From NCBI RefSeq assembly GCF_050410775.1, contig NZ_CP191229.1: a stretch of DNA of 64,000 nt; one strand, 5' to 3'. A model generated the notes under the pieces. The model was not told the DNA's origin. It did not search any database and saw only the letters and a program-made list of their open reading frames with translations. Made by a program: the position numbers and the translations under genes. Below, one piece after another: positions 54,417 to 62,736 of this stretch; position 1 is the stretch's first letter, and the number at the start of each line of letters is the position of its first letter. This DNA is from Erwinia sp050410775. GTDB lineage: Bacteria; Pseudomonadota; Gammaproteobacteria; Enterobacterales; Enterobacteriaceae.

Positions 54417-54479
54417 GTCGCCTCCATAGCTCAGAACAATAATTATTTTATAATCGATTGATAACTATAGTCGTTCTTA

Positions 54480-54663
54480 ACTCAACCTGCATACGGGCTG
54501 TGTAAATGAACGTAAGATTTCCGTCGCAGAGTTTTTACGTTTTCCTGTCGTATTGCTGTAAGACTTCTGCCTGTTCAGTTGTTTATACTTATCTCACTGC
54601 CCCCCAAAGTGCAGTAAATGAAAAAGTAACAAGGATTTTGCCCGCAACGCGCGGGCTTTTTTT
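54480..54663 (+). ncRNA. possible small RNA ending at orphan terminator
   Basis: GCCCGC-AACGC-GCGGGC plus seven T at 54640-54663 is a strong terminator on the plus strand with no gene upstream to use it. It lies in the place that dsrA occupies in E. coli, between dsrB and yodD. A short resemblance (AGATTTCC at about 54515) is not enough to call DsrA. A -10-like TATACT at about 54585 has no good -35. Confidence 0.35.
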
Positions 54664-54737
54664 GTCTCTTCTTCCCGCTATCACTTCTTATTCCGCCATC
54701 TATACTTAGTTCTCCAGCCGGGCTGAGGATAACGATC

Positions 54738-54962
54738 ATGGCGACAGCAAAAGAGTACAGCGACAACGTCCAGCATGAGATCGATATTGACATCGAGGCC
54801 CTGCTGGAAGTCATTGAAACGCGTTCAAGCGGCGAGGTGAAAGAGTTTGTTGACAACCACCGGGTATGGGTTGATGGACGGGAATACCACTCTTATACGG
54901 AACTGGCTGATGCTTTTGAACTGGATATCCGGGACTTCGCCGTGACCGAAGTTAACCGCTAA
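54738..54962 (+). CDS. yodD: YodD stress-related small protein
   Basis: The 74-aa acidic protein matches E. coli YodD (75 aa): M.TAKEYSD, VDGREYH, ELADAFELDI.DF.V.EVNR. E. coli yodD is induced by peroxide and acid stress. An inverted repeat TCCCGGCC/GGCCGGGA follows at 54969-54988. Confidence 0.94.
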   Translation: MATAKEYSDNVQHEIDIDIEALLEVIETRSSGEVKEFVDNHRVWVDGREYHSYTELADAFELDIRDFAVTEVNR

Positions 54963-55329
54963 AAAAAATCCCGGCCTGAGGCCGGGAATGAAAATTCATA
55001 AAAATGAAATTCGTCACACAGGAAATTCTTTGACGCGGCAAGCTTACCTCAGCCTCAACCTAAGACAAGTCTTAAGATTTACCTAAAGCTGTACATTACC
55101 GCGTTTTTTGTACAGGCCAGATTTTGTCATTCCAGCCGTGGCGCGGTTTGTAAACGTAACCACTCATTTAACATTTCACCGTTTATTCACTTTTATTTTA
55201 AGACAATTCTTAATCCCTGCGCGCCTTTGCAGCTTATACGCTGTCGTCACTTTCGCAAGCTGGGGCGGCGACTATACTCCATGATTACTCTACCTTTTTG
55301 CCGTGCCCGTAACCGAGGAGGAAACGGCT

Positions 55330-56139
55330 ATGCTGACGCTTCAAGACTCGCTGATGATCGTAACGGATTTAGATGGTTCATTACTCGATCATCATACCTA
55401 CAGCTGGCAGCCCGCCCAGGTCTGGCTGGATCGCCTTAACGAGGCCGATGTTCCGCTGGTGTTCTGCACCAGCAAAACCGCGGCTGAGATTTTGCCTCTG
55501 CAACGGGCGCTGGGGATCGCGGGTGCGCCTTTTATCGGTGAGAACGGTGCCCTGGTCAGCGGCGGCGATTTAAGCGAGGTTCCCGCTACAAGGGTGCCGG
55601 GCGCAAAAGATTATACCGCTATCTGCCAGACGCTTTTACAGCTCAGAGAACAATACGGCTTCAAGTTCACCGGCTTTAACGACGTAACGGAAAAAGAGGT
55701 GGCTGAATGGACCGGCCTGACGCCCGCCGATGCCGGACTGGCCATGCAGCGTGAAGCCTCCGAAAGCATTATCTGGCGTGATACGCCGGAGAATTTCGAC
55801 CGTTTCCAGCAGGCGCTGAGCGATGAGAAGCTGGCGCTGATTCAGGGAGGGCGCTTCTGGACCGTCACCAGCGAGGGCAATGATAAGGGAACGGCGCTGA
55901 AGTGGTTACTGAAGCATATTCCTACCCGCACCGGCCAGCCGCCGGTGACTGTCGGGCTGGGCGATGGACCTAATGACGCAGTGATGCTCGATAACGTCGA
56001 TTACGCGGTGATCATTAAAGGCTACAGTAAAACGCCGGTGAGTCTTTCAAGAAACGATAATCAGAACATCTATTCAACGTCACTTTTCGGCCCCGAAGGC
56101 TGGAGCGAAGGGCTGGCGCATTTTGTGTCGCTGGGATAA
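55330..56139 (+). CDS. yedP: mannosyl/glucosyl-3-phosphoglycerate phosphatase YedP
   Basis: The 269-aa HAD phosphatase has motif I VTDLDGSLLDHH, and the C-terminal GLGDGPNDAVML that binds Mg. It matches E. coli YedP (MpgP type). The start at 55330 follows GGAGGA with good spacing; an upstream frame from 55303 is rejected. It should dephosphorylate a glycosyl-3-phosphoglycerate to the compatible solute. The partner synthase is next, 44 bp on. Confidence 0.92.
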   Translation: MLTLQDSLMIVTDLDGSLLDHHTYSWQPAQVWLDRLNEADVPLVFCTSKTAAEILPLQRALGIAGAPFIGENGALVSGGDLSEVPATRVPGAKDYTAICQTLLQLREQYGFKFTGFNDVTEKEVAEWTGLTPADAGLAMQREASESIIWRDTPENFDRFQQALSDEKLALIQGGRFWTVTSEGNDKGTALKWLLKHIPTRTGQPPVTVGLGDGPNDAVMLDNVDYAVIIKGYSKTPVSLSRNDNQNIYSTSLFGPEGWSEGLAHFVSLG

Positions 56140-56183
56140 CTGAGCTTGTCCTGTGCGGCGGATACCGTTTTAAGGGGAAGGCA

Positions 56184-57404
56184 ATGAGTGATTTTTTTCA
56201 GAATGGCGTCATTACGAATTTCCACAATCTGACCGGTCGCTCCGTTGAGGATCTTGAGAAGGAGCTGGTGCGCTTCTCCCACAGGCGAAAAATGGGCCTG
56301 ATTCTGCCCTCGCTCTTTTCAGAGCTGGAAGGGCCAGCGTTGAGTCATATTGTTGATGAGCTGGCCAAAGTGCCTTATCTGGAAGAGATCGTGATCGGGC
56401 TGGATAAAGCCGATCGCGATCAGTTTTTGCATGCACGGGAATTTTTTTCGCGCCTGCCGCAGCGCCATCGTATTTTGTGGAACGACGGTCCCCGCTTAAA
56501 AGCCATTGATGCAGAGCTGGATAAAGAAGGGCTCTCCCCTTCCCAGCCGGGCAAAGGTCGCAACGTCTGGTACTGCACAGGTTTTACGCTGGCTTCCGAA
56601 CGTTCCGCCTGCGTGGCGCTTCATGACTGCGATATCGTCACCTATGAGCGCGGAATGCTCGCCCGCCTGCTCTATCCGCTGGCTAACCCTTCGTTCCAGT
56701 ATGAGTTCTGCAAAGGATTTTATGCGCGCGTGGCGGATAATAAGCTGAATGGGCGGGTAGGCCGTCTGCTGGTGGGGCCGCTGTTGCGTTCACTGCAAAA
56801 AGTGTACGGCCACTCCGACTATCTGGACTACCTGGCCAGTTTCCGCTACCCGCTCTCCGGTGAGTTCGCTATGCGTACCCACGTGCTGAATAACATCAAA
56901 ATCCCCGGCGACTGGGGGCTGGAAATTGGCGTATTGTCAGAAATCTATCGCAATTACACCACGCGTCAGAGCTGTCAGGTGGAGATTGCCGATAATTACG
57001 ATCACAAGCATCAGCCTCTCTCCGAAGAGGATGGCACCGGTGGCCTGCGTCGCATGAGTAACGATATCGTGCAGTCGCTGATGCGGAAAATGGCGACCAT
57101 GGGCGTTAACCTGACCAGCGACTCCTTCCGGGTGTTGAAGGCGACCTATTACCGCAACGCGCTGGATATGATGGAAACCTATCATCATGAAGCCACGATG
57201 AACGGCCTCGATTTCGATCAGCATGCCGAAGAAGCGGCGGTGGAGATGTTTACCCAGTCGATTCTGGACGCGGGCCAGTCCTTTATTGAGCGCCCTAATG
57301 AAAAACCCTTTATCCCCAGCTGGAGTCGCGTGCAGTCAGCTTTCCCGGATATTCTTCAGCGGATCTATCAGGCTGTGGAAGAGGATAACGCCGGTAAGGT
57401 ATAG
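56184..57404 (+). CDS. glucosyl-3-phosphoglycerate synthase-like glycosyltransferase
   Basis: The 406-aa protein resembles bacterial GpgS (GT81-like). Features: the N-terminal block VGLILPSLFSELE-like (GLILPSLFSEL), a sugar-nucleotide region GKGRNVWYCTGF, and the DxD metal motif in LHDCDIVTYE. Acceptor-side blocks include GGLRRMSNDIVQSL. It would transfer glucose (from UDP- or ADP-glucose) to 3-phosphoglycerate, and YedP would finish glucosylglycerate. Mannosyl transfer is not excluded. E. coli has yedP without this gene. Confidence 0.8.
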   Translation: MSDFFQNGVITNFHNLTGRSVEDLEKELVRFSHRRKMGLILPSLFSELEGPALSHIVDELAKVPYLEEIVIGLDKADRDQFLHAREFFSRLPQRHRILWNDGPRLKAIDAELDKEGLSPSQPGKGRNVWYCTGFTLASERSACVALHDCDIVTYERGMLARLLYPLANPSFQYEFCKGFYARVADNKLNGRVGRLLVGPLLRSLQKVYGHSDYLDYLASFRYPLSGEFAMRTHVLNNIKIPGDWGLEIGVLSEIYRNYTTRQSCQVEIADNYDHKHQPLSEEDGTGGLRRMSNDIVQSLMRKMATMGVNLTSDSFRVLKATYYRNALDMMETYHHEATMNGLDFDQHAEEAAVEMFTQSILDAGQSFIERPNEKPFIPSWSRVQSAFPDILQRIYQAVEEDNAGKV

Positions 57405-57560
57405 CTACCCTTCCGCCAGGACGCGGTTACGCCCGTCCCGTCTGGCAAGATAAAGCCTGCTGTCAGCCAGCGATGGCAGGCTTTCACACCGATCATCGCC
57501 CTTCTCCTCGCTGGCGGCCACCTCCAGTGAGGCGATGACCTCAAAGGAACTGGACAGGAC
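57405..57560 (-). pseudogene. dgcQ: 3' remnant of a diguanylate cyclase gene (dgcQ)
   Basis: The minus-strand frame ends SLADSRLYLARRDGRNRVLAEG, the typical C-terminus of a GGDEF domain, and resembles the E. coli DgcQ tail (LADRRLYLAKQAGRNRV). Only about 45-50 codons remain; GGDEF and the membrane part are gone. E. coli dgcQ (yedQ) sits exactly here, between yedP and yodC, so this is a deletion remnant. Confidence 0.75.
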
Positions 57561-57589
57561 AAACCGTTTTGTCCTGTCCGCATTCCTGA

Positions 57590-57766
57590 TTAACAGGCCT
57601 GCTGATGCTCGCCGCCAACCGCAATCAGCTCCTCCTCCCGGAAGGCCTCTTGCCTGACGCAATGACCATCATACCAGCGGCACTCAATCATACCGCTGGC
57701 GTAGCCAGTCACAATCATTGCTGGCTCACCTTCCTGAAGCTGCACTTCCTGACCGATCACCAACAT
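57590..57766 (-). CDS. yodC: YodC small protein (DUF2158)
   Basis: The 58-aa protein matches E. coli YodC (60 aa): QEVQLQEGEPAMIVTGYASGM, ECRWYDG, V.R.AF.E.EL. The ATG at 57766 has GGAGAGA just upstream. Function unknown. It is syntenic with yedI and yedP. Confidence 0.93.
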   Translation of the reverse strand: MLVIGQEVQLQEGEPAMIVTGYASGMIECRWYDGHCVRQEAFREEELIAVGGEHQQAC

Positions 57767-57897
57767 GTTCTCTCTCCTGCACGGAATAGGGTTAATCTGG
57801 ACGGAAATTTAGGTATAGCAGGCATTCGGATAATCGTCCGTGAAAGCAGCGTAAAATTTTCGATTAGCGCGGGGAGGCAGTGGGAAATGCGAAATAT

Positions 57898-57930
57898 AAA
57901 AAAAGCGAGTAAGTTAACTTACTCGCTTTT
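57898..57930. terminator. bidirectional terminator
   Basis: AAAAAAAGCGAGTAAG pairs with CTTACTCGCTTTT. It follows the small Cys-pair gene at 57948 on the minus strand. Confidence 0.8.
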
Positions 57931-57947
57931 AAGAGATGCGTCTGGCG

Positions 57948-58079
57948 TCAGATTTTACAGCCTTCGCAATCCGCTTCATCATTCAGGTCAGCCGGAACTT
58001 CACTGGCCTTTTTCTGCGCATTGGCTTCAGCTTCTTCAAGCTGGGCATCAATATCAAATTCAAAAATATCGTCTTTCAT
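57948..58079 (-). CDS. 43-aa acidic peptide with C-terminal CEGC
   Basis: The ATG at 58079 (5 bp after GGAG; another ATG lies at 58082) reads MKDDIFEFDIDAQLEEAEA, then an Ala/Lys/Asn stretch, and ends DEADCEGCKI. The peptide is strongly acidic with a CxxC pair one residue from the end, suggesting metal binding or a thiol role. It has its own terminator. It is not recognised. It lies 38 bp downstream of yedI on the same strand. Confidence 0.65.
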   Translation of the reverse strand: MKDDIFEFDIDAQLEEAEANAQKKASEVPADLNDEADCEGCKI

Positions 58080-58117
58080 CATGACTCCACAAAACGTAAC
58101 CGGCTAACAAGCTGCCT

Positions 58118-59026
58118 TTATACTGATTTACCCCGTAGTCTGGCAATCAGATTTACTATTAACAGCACAACAGAACCCACAATCAGACCAATGACAAGAT
58201 TAGCAAGGTTAGTGGTCAGCGATCCGATGATGCCGCTATACCCTTCAACAGCATGTTCAATCAGATGATGCAGCGCGGGAAGGCCGTGAACAATAATGCC
58301 CCCGCCGACCAGAAACATCGCCAGTGTTCCCACCACGGAAAGGATTTTCATCATCCATGGCGCCATGGCCAGAAGCGCACCACCGACGGCCTGCGCAACC
58401 GCTGAGGTTTTCTTTTGCAGCCACATGCCGAGATCGTCCACTTTAACAATGCCGGCAACGATACCGTAAACGCCCACGGTAACCAGGATTGCGATGCCTG
58501 AAAGGACCAGCACCTGAGTCATCAGCGGGGCCTCAGAAACGATGCCGAGCGTAATCGCCACGATCTCCGCCGAGAGGATAAAATCGGTGCGGATAGCGCC
58601 TTTAATTTTCTTTTGCTCAAAGTCAGCCGCATTCTCCTGGCTGAGGCTTTTTAAGCGCTCCATGCGGGCTTCAGGCGTTTTTTCCTTGCTCTTATGCAGA
58701 CTGTGGACCACTTTCTCCACGCCTTCATAGCAGAGATAGGCCCCGCCAACCATCAGCAGCGGCGTAATGGCCCAAGGCGCCAGCGCGCTGATTGCCAGCG
58801 CCAGTGGCACCAGGATCAGCTTGTTGATAAACGAGCCTTTGGCCACGCCCCAAACAACCGGCAGCTCGCGGTTGGCCTTCACGCCCGATACCTGCTGTGC
58901 ATTCAGCGACAGATCGTCGCCCAGCACGCCCGCGGTTTTTTTTGCCGCCAGCTTTCCCATTACGGAAATATCATCCAGCAGCGTGGCAATATCATCCAAC
59001 AGCGTCAGTAAGCTAGTTCCTGCCAA
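58118..59026 (-). CDS. yedI: YedI membrane protein (DUF808)
   Basis: The 302-aa protein has about six membrane helices. It matches E. coli YedI: AGTSLLTLLDDIATLLDDISVM at the start, then AAKKTAGVLGDDLSLNAQQV and GGAYLCYEGVEK. Function is unknown. Syntenic. Confidence 0.95.
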   Translation of the reverse strand: MAGTSLLTLLDDIATLLDDISVMGKLAAKKTAGVLGDDLSLNAQQVSGVKANRELPVVWGVAKGSFINKLILVPLALAISALAPWAITPLLMVGGAYLCYEGVEKVVHSLHKSKEKTPEARMERLKSLSQENAADFEQKKIKGAIRTDFILSAEIVAITLGIVSEAPLMTQVLVLSGIAILVTVGVYGIVAGIVKVDDLGMWLQKKTSAVAQAVGGALLAMAPWMMKILSVVGTLAMFLVGGGIIVHGLPALHHLIEHAVEGYSGIIGSLTTNLANLVIGLIVGSVVLLIVNLIARLRGKSV

Positions 59027-59037
59027 AATAGTTTTCC

Positions 59038-59313
59038 TTATTCATGTTCATCATGCTGACAACAGGGGCATACCTGCATTTCTACCACCGCCATATCGGC
59101 GATCCCTTCACACTCCCACTCCACCCGTAACGGCAGCCCTTCCGTTTTCTGATGGTGCAGATACTTACTGACCGGACTCTCCGTCATGCCAGTAATCTCT
59201 TCCGTCGCCACCAGGCTGTCGCCCACATAGATCCGCGCCTGAGCCCGGGTTGCCACCATGCGCTCATCGCTGATTTGATACAGGCGTCTTACCGTGAGTT
59301 TGATACTGGCCAT
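59038..59313 (-). CDS. uncharacterised 91-aa protein
   Basis: A compact, probably beta-rich protein that ends VCPCCQHDEHE, a CPCC motif that could bind metal. No signal peptide. It lies 11 bp upstream of yedI on the same strand, so they are probably co-transcribed. I do not recognise a family. Confidence 0.7.
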   Translation of the reverse strand: MASIKLTVRRLYQISDERMVATRAQARIYVGDSLVATEEITGMTESPVSKYLHHQKTEGLPLRVEWECEGIADMAVVEMQVCPCCQHDEHE

Positions 59314-59484
59314 GGGTTACCGTTACGAAAGATTTGCAGTAGTGCGATCTAAACAATTATGGCCGAGGGATGCAAATCTTGTGACTGTTATCCGCCTTAA
59401 CGGTAAAAAAAATCGCTAATTCATCTGGTTGAAAGCAAAGTATAGCGTTAAGTTAACCCTCTTTAACTGTCAGTGAGACTTATC

Positions 59485-60393
59485 ATGCTTCGCCGTCCCC
59501 CCGCCCTGCTTCCGCTTATCGCTGCCCTCTTCGCACTCTATTTTATCTGGGGATCGACCTATTTCGTCATCCGTCTGGGCGTGGCCAGCTGGCCGCCGAT
59601 GATGATGGCGGGGCTGCGCTTTTTGATGGCGGGCGCGGTGCTGATGGCCTGGCTTCTGTTAAAAGGAGAGCGGCTTCCCTCCTGGCGGGCAGCCGGCAAT
59701 GCCGCGCTGGTGGGCATTTTACTGCTTGCCATCGGTAACGGTGCCGTCACGGTCGCTGAGCATCAGGATGTGCCGTCCGGCATCGCCGCCGTAATGGTGG
59801 CCACCGTGCCGCTGTTCGCCATGTGTTTCAGCCGGCTCTTTGGTATCCAGACGCGCTGGATTGAATGGGTCGGCATCGCCACCGGGCTGGTCGGCATTAT
59901 CCTGCTCAACAGCGGCGGCCATCTGGGCGGAAATCCCTGGGGCGCCATCATGATCCTGGTCGGGTCGCTCAGCTGGGCTTTTGGTTCCGTCTGGGGATCG
60001 CGTATTACGCTGCCACAGGGGATGATGGCGGGCGCCATTGAGATGCTGACGGCAGGTGTGGTGCTGCTGGCGGCCAGCAGCCTGGCCGGGGAAGAGCTGA
60101 CCGCCCGTCCCACGCTGCAGGGATTTCTGGCGCTGGGCTACCTGAGCCTGTTTGGCTCGATTATCGCTATCAGCGCCTATATGTTTCTGATTCGTAGCGT
60201 CACGCCCGCCATTGCGACCAGCTACGCCTACGTCAACCCGGTGGTCGCGGTGCTGCTGGGCATCAGCTTCGGCGGGGAAACAATGAGCGCGCGCGAGTGG
60301 CTGGCGCTGGCGGTTATCGTCCTGGCCGTCATACTGGTGACGTTGGGTAAATATCTTTTCCCACCCAGGCCCCGGGTTGAACGCTGCAAGTAA
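59485..60393 (+). CDS. yedA: EamA-family exporter YedA
   Basis: The 302-aa protein has ten membrane helices in two EamA repeats. It matches E. coli YedA: FALYFIWGSTYFVIRLGV.SWPPMMMAG near the start, TPAIATSYAYVNPVVAVLLG in repeat 2. Substrate is uncertain (amino acids or drugs in related proteins). The start at 59485 fits the family. Syntenic with vsr. Confidence 0.93.
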   Translation: MLRRPPALLPLIAALFALYFIWGSTYFVIRLGVASWPPMMMAGLRFLMAGAVLMAWLLLKGERLPSWRAAGNAALVGILLLAIGNGAVTVAEHQDVPSGIAAVMVATVPLFAMCFSRLFGIQTRWIEWVGIATGLVGIILLNSGGHLGGNPWGAIMILVGSLSWAFGSVWGSRITLPQGMMAGAIEMLTAGVVLLAASSLAGEELTARPTLQGFLALGYLSLFGSIIAISAYMFLIRSVTPAIATSYAYVNPVVAVLLGISFGGETMSAREWLALAVIVLAVILVTLGKYLFPPRPRVERCK

Positions 60394-60489
60394 GATCAGC
60401 GCGAAAAAGTCTCCTTTGCAAACAACAAGGCAGCGGGCAGCCACGATATTAAAGCGGTTTGCTGCCTTGTCGCCTTCCCCGGTTCCTCG

Positions 60490-60963
60490 TCAGGATAGCA
60501 TCTGGTGAATGCCCTGCGCGTCAATCTCACCGTTGCCGCTGCCGGCGCAGATCCACTCCTCCAGCCGTGACTGAATTGCCGTCTCTTCGAGCTTTGTTTT
60601 GCCCCGCAGCGCACATTCCCAGACCACTAGCACTTTCCATCCTGCGGCGCTCAGTTCTGCAATATAGCGCCGATCGCGCGTCACGTTACTGTCGATTTTA
60701 CCCAGCCAGAACGCGGTCCGGGTTGCCGGCACCTTGAACAGGTGGCAGTGGTGGCGATGCCAGAAACAGCCGTGAACAAAAATAATAGTTTTGTACTGAC
60801 CGAGCACGAAATCTGGCCGCCCCGGCAGGCTCTTATCCTGGACGCGGTAACTCAGGCCTAATCCGGCCAGCAGCTCGGCCAGCCTGTTTTCTATCGAGGT
60901 ATCCCGCGTGCGGATCGCACGCATGTTTTTACTGCGGATTTCAGAGGAGTGAACGTCAGCCAT
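60490..60963 (-). CDS. vsr: very-short-patch repair endonuclease Vsr
   Basis: The 157-aa protein has RSKNMRAIRTRDTSIE, the catalytic region GRPDFVL (Asp) and the Zn/His region HGCFWHRHHCHLF, plus VLVVWECALRG. It nicks T:G mismatches that arise from deamination of Dcm-methylated cytosine. It is 87 bp downstream of dcm, while in E. coli the two genes overlap. Confidence 0.96.
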   Translation of the reverse strand: MADVHSSEIRSKNMRAIRTRDTSIENRLAELLAGLGLSYRVQDKSLPGRPDFVLGQYKTIIFVHGCFWHRHHCHLFKVPATRTAFWLGKIDSNVTRDRRYIAELSAAGWKVLVVWECALRGKTKLEETAIQSRLEEWICAGSGNGEIDAQGIHQMLS

Positions 60964-61050
60964 CGTTATCATCCTTATGCTTTGGCTAAGTATAGACGCT
61001 GGAGTGTCTCAGGGGGTCAGCTTCCCGTCTGCCCCCATTTATCCGGACTT

Positions 61051-62463
61051 TTAGCGCTGCTTAACGGCCTCTTCGATCCACGGCAGCAGCAGTTGCGCCA
61101 CGGCGGCGAAGGCAGGTACCACTACGGAGTTGCCAAACTGGCGGTAAGCCTGCGTATCGGAGACAGGAATGCGAAACGCGTAGCCGCCGGGCGCTTCAAA
61201 CCCCATCAGGCGGGCGCACTCGCGTGGCGTCAGCCGGCGTGGCCGCCGCTGCTGATTGTCCGGATGGGCAAAATCGGCCTCGCCCAGCGCGCGGTCCCAG
61301 CCGCGATCGATCAGAATTTCCGATCCATCCTTGTAGTAGCGCGCTGAGAGCGTACGCACAACGCCGTTTTCTTTCGCCGGATCGACCAGCCCGTAGCCGA
61401 AGCCGTTACCTTTCGCCTGATGCTTTTTGGCATACTGATAGAGGTATTTCCACAGCGTCGGCGTAAGAATATATTTCGCTTCCACCGCAGGCTCCAGCAG
61501 ATCGCGTAGTGGGATCCGGCGGGACGGATAGCAGCTGGAGAGCGCCTTCAGGCTGAAGCCGGGCAGCTTGAGATCGCGGCGAAAGCCCACCAGCACGATA
61601 CGCTCACGATGCTGCGGCAAAAAATGTTTGCCGTCGATGATTTTGGGATCGCCCGCCCCGCTGGCCCCGGCATCCGCTACGTCGTAACCCAGCTCGTCAA
61701 GCGTATCCATAATGATTCGGAAGGTCTTGCCCTTATCATGGCTCTTCAGGTTCTTGACGTTTTCCAGCACGAATATGGCCGGTTTTTTGGCGGTGATAAT
61801 CCTCGCCACATCGAAGAAGAGCGTCCCCTGGGCTTCACATTCAAAGCCGTGCGCGCGTCCGAGCGCGTTTTTCTTTGACACGCCCGCCAGCGAAAAGGGC
61901 TGACAGGGAAAACCGGCCAGCAGCACGTCATGGTCAGGCACCTGTTGATCGATATGGTGATAAGCCTCTTGCTCAGTGATGGCCGGATTGGCGCTGAGCG
62001 TGATATCCCGGATATCCTGATTAAAGCGATGTGCGACCGGATCGCAGTACCAGTTGGCTTTATAGGTCCGCACCGAGAATTTATTCCACTCGCTGGTAAA
62101 GACGCACTGCCCGCCCGCCGCCTCAAAACCGCTGCGGATGCCGCCGATGCCCGCAAACAGGTCAATAAAGCGGAAAGCATAATGGGGATGGCTGGCGGGG
62201 GGAGCAGGCAGTAGCGCCTTCAGCTCGCTGATTTCCGCCTCGCTCAGCGCCCGGGCCGGCGCATCGCTGCCGATCCAGCGCTTGAGCGCATCGCGTGTCC
62301 AGGCATGTTCGCCCACCTTGCGCAGCGTTGCCGCCACGGTTTCGCGATCGTAGATATCCAGCACCTGCTGAACCAGCAGCTGCTCCTGCTGACGTTTATG
62401 CTGCTCGCGTGGGCTCTCTCCGGCTGCTTTCACCGCCACGCTCTCGATCTCGCTCATAGTCAC
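61051..62463 (-). CDS. dcm: DNA cytosine methyltransferase Dcm
   Basis: The 470-aa protein has the C5 methyltransferase motifs: FIDLFAGIGGIRSGF (I), the catalytic Cys in AGFPCQPFSLAG (IV), FVLENVKNL (VI), QHRERIVLVGF (VIII) and QFGNSVVVP (X). It is expected to methylate CCWGG at the inner C. The first ~80 residues are less conserved, as in E. coli Dcm. No CCWGG restriction partner is visible, so it is orphan. Confidence 0.96.
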   Translation of the reverse strand: MTMSEIESVAVKAAGESPREQHKRQQEQLLVQQVLDIYDRETVAATLRKVGEHAWTRDALKRWIGSDAPARALSEAEISELKALLPAPPASHPHYAFRFIDLFAGIGGIRSGFEAAGGQCVFTSEWNKFSVRTYKANWYCDPVAHRFNQDIRDITLSANPAITEQEAYHHIDQQVPDHDVLLAGFPCQPFSLAGVSKKNALGRAHGFECEAQGTLFFDVARIITAKKPAIFVLENVKNLKSHDKGKTFRIIMDTLDELGYDVADAGASGAGDPKIIDGKHFLPQHRERIVLVGFRRDLKLPGFSLKALSSCYPSRRIPLRDLLEPAVEAKYILTPTLWKYLYQYAKKHQAKGNGFGYGLVDPAKENGVVRTLSARYYKDGSEILIDRGWDRALGEADFAHPDNQQRRPRRLTPRECARLMGFEAPGGYAFRIPVSDTQAYRQFGNSVVVPAFAAVAQLLLPWIEEAVKQR

Positions 62464-62736
62464 TCATTACCAGGAATTAACGCCCGCCAGTTTATCACTT
62501 CACCGCAGCGGTGCCAGGCCATATCCCTGATTAATCACATGATGAAAGGTACGGCCCCGGCCCGCCTGGCTGCCTTCCGGCTAACGTCCACCTTTCTGTA
62601 ACAAAAACGGGCAGAGCCAGGCAGGATGAATTTGTGTTATCAGCGGATCTAAATCTGTTTCATGAATTCACTTTCAGGCTGCAACATTAATGACATAAAT
62701 GCGGTCAATACTCCCTTTTATTTCCGGAGTCCGTGT

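Noticed and set aside
59719..60444. 241-aa ORF antisense to yedA
   Set aside because: Shadow of yedA; Gln/His/Arg-rich as typical of antisense frames of membrane proteins.
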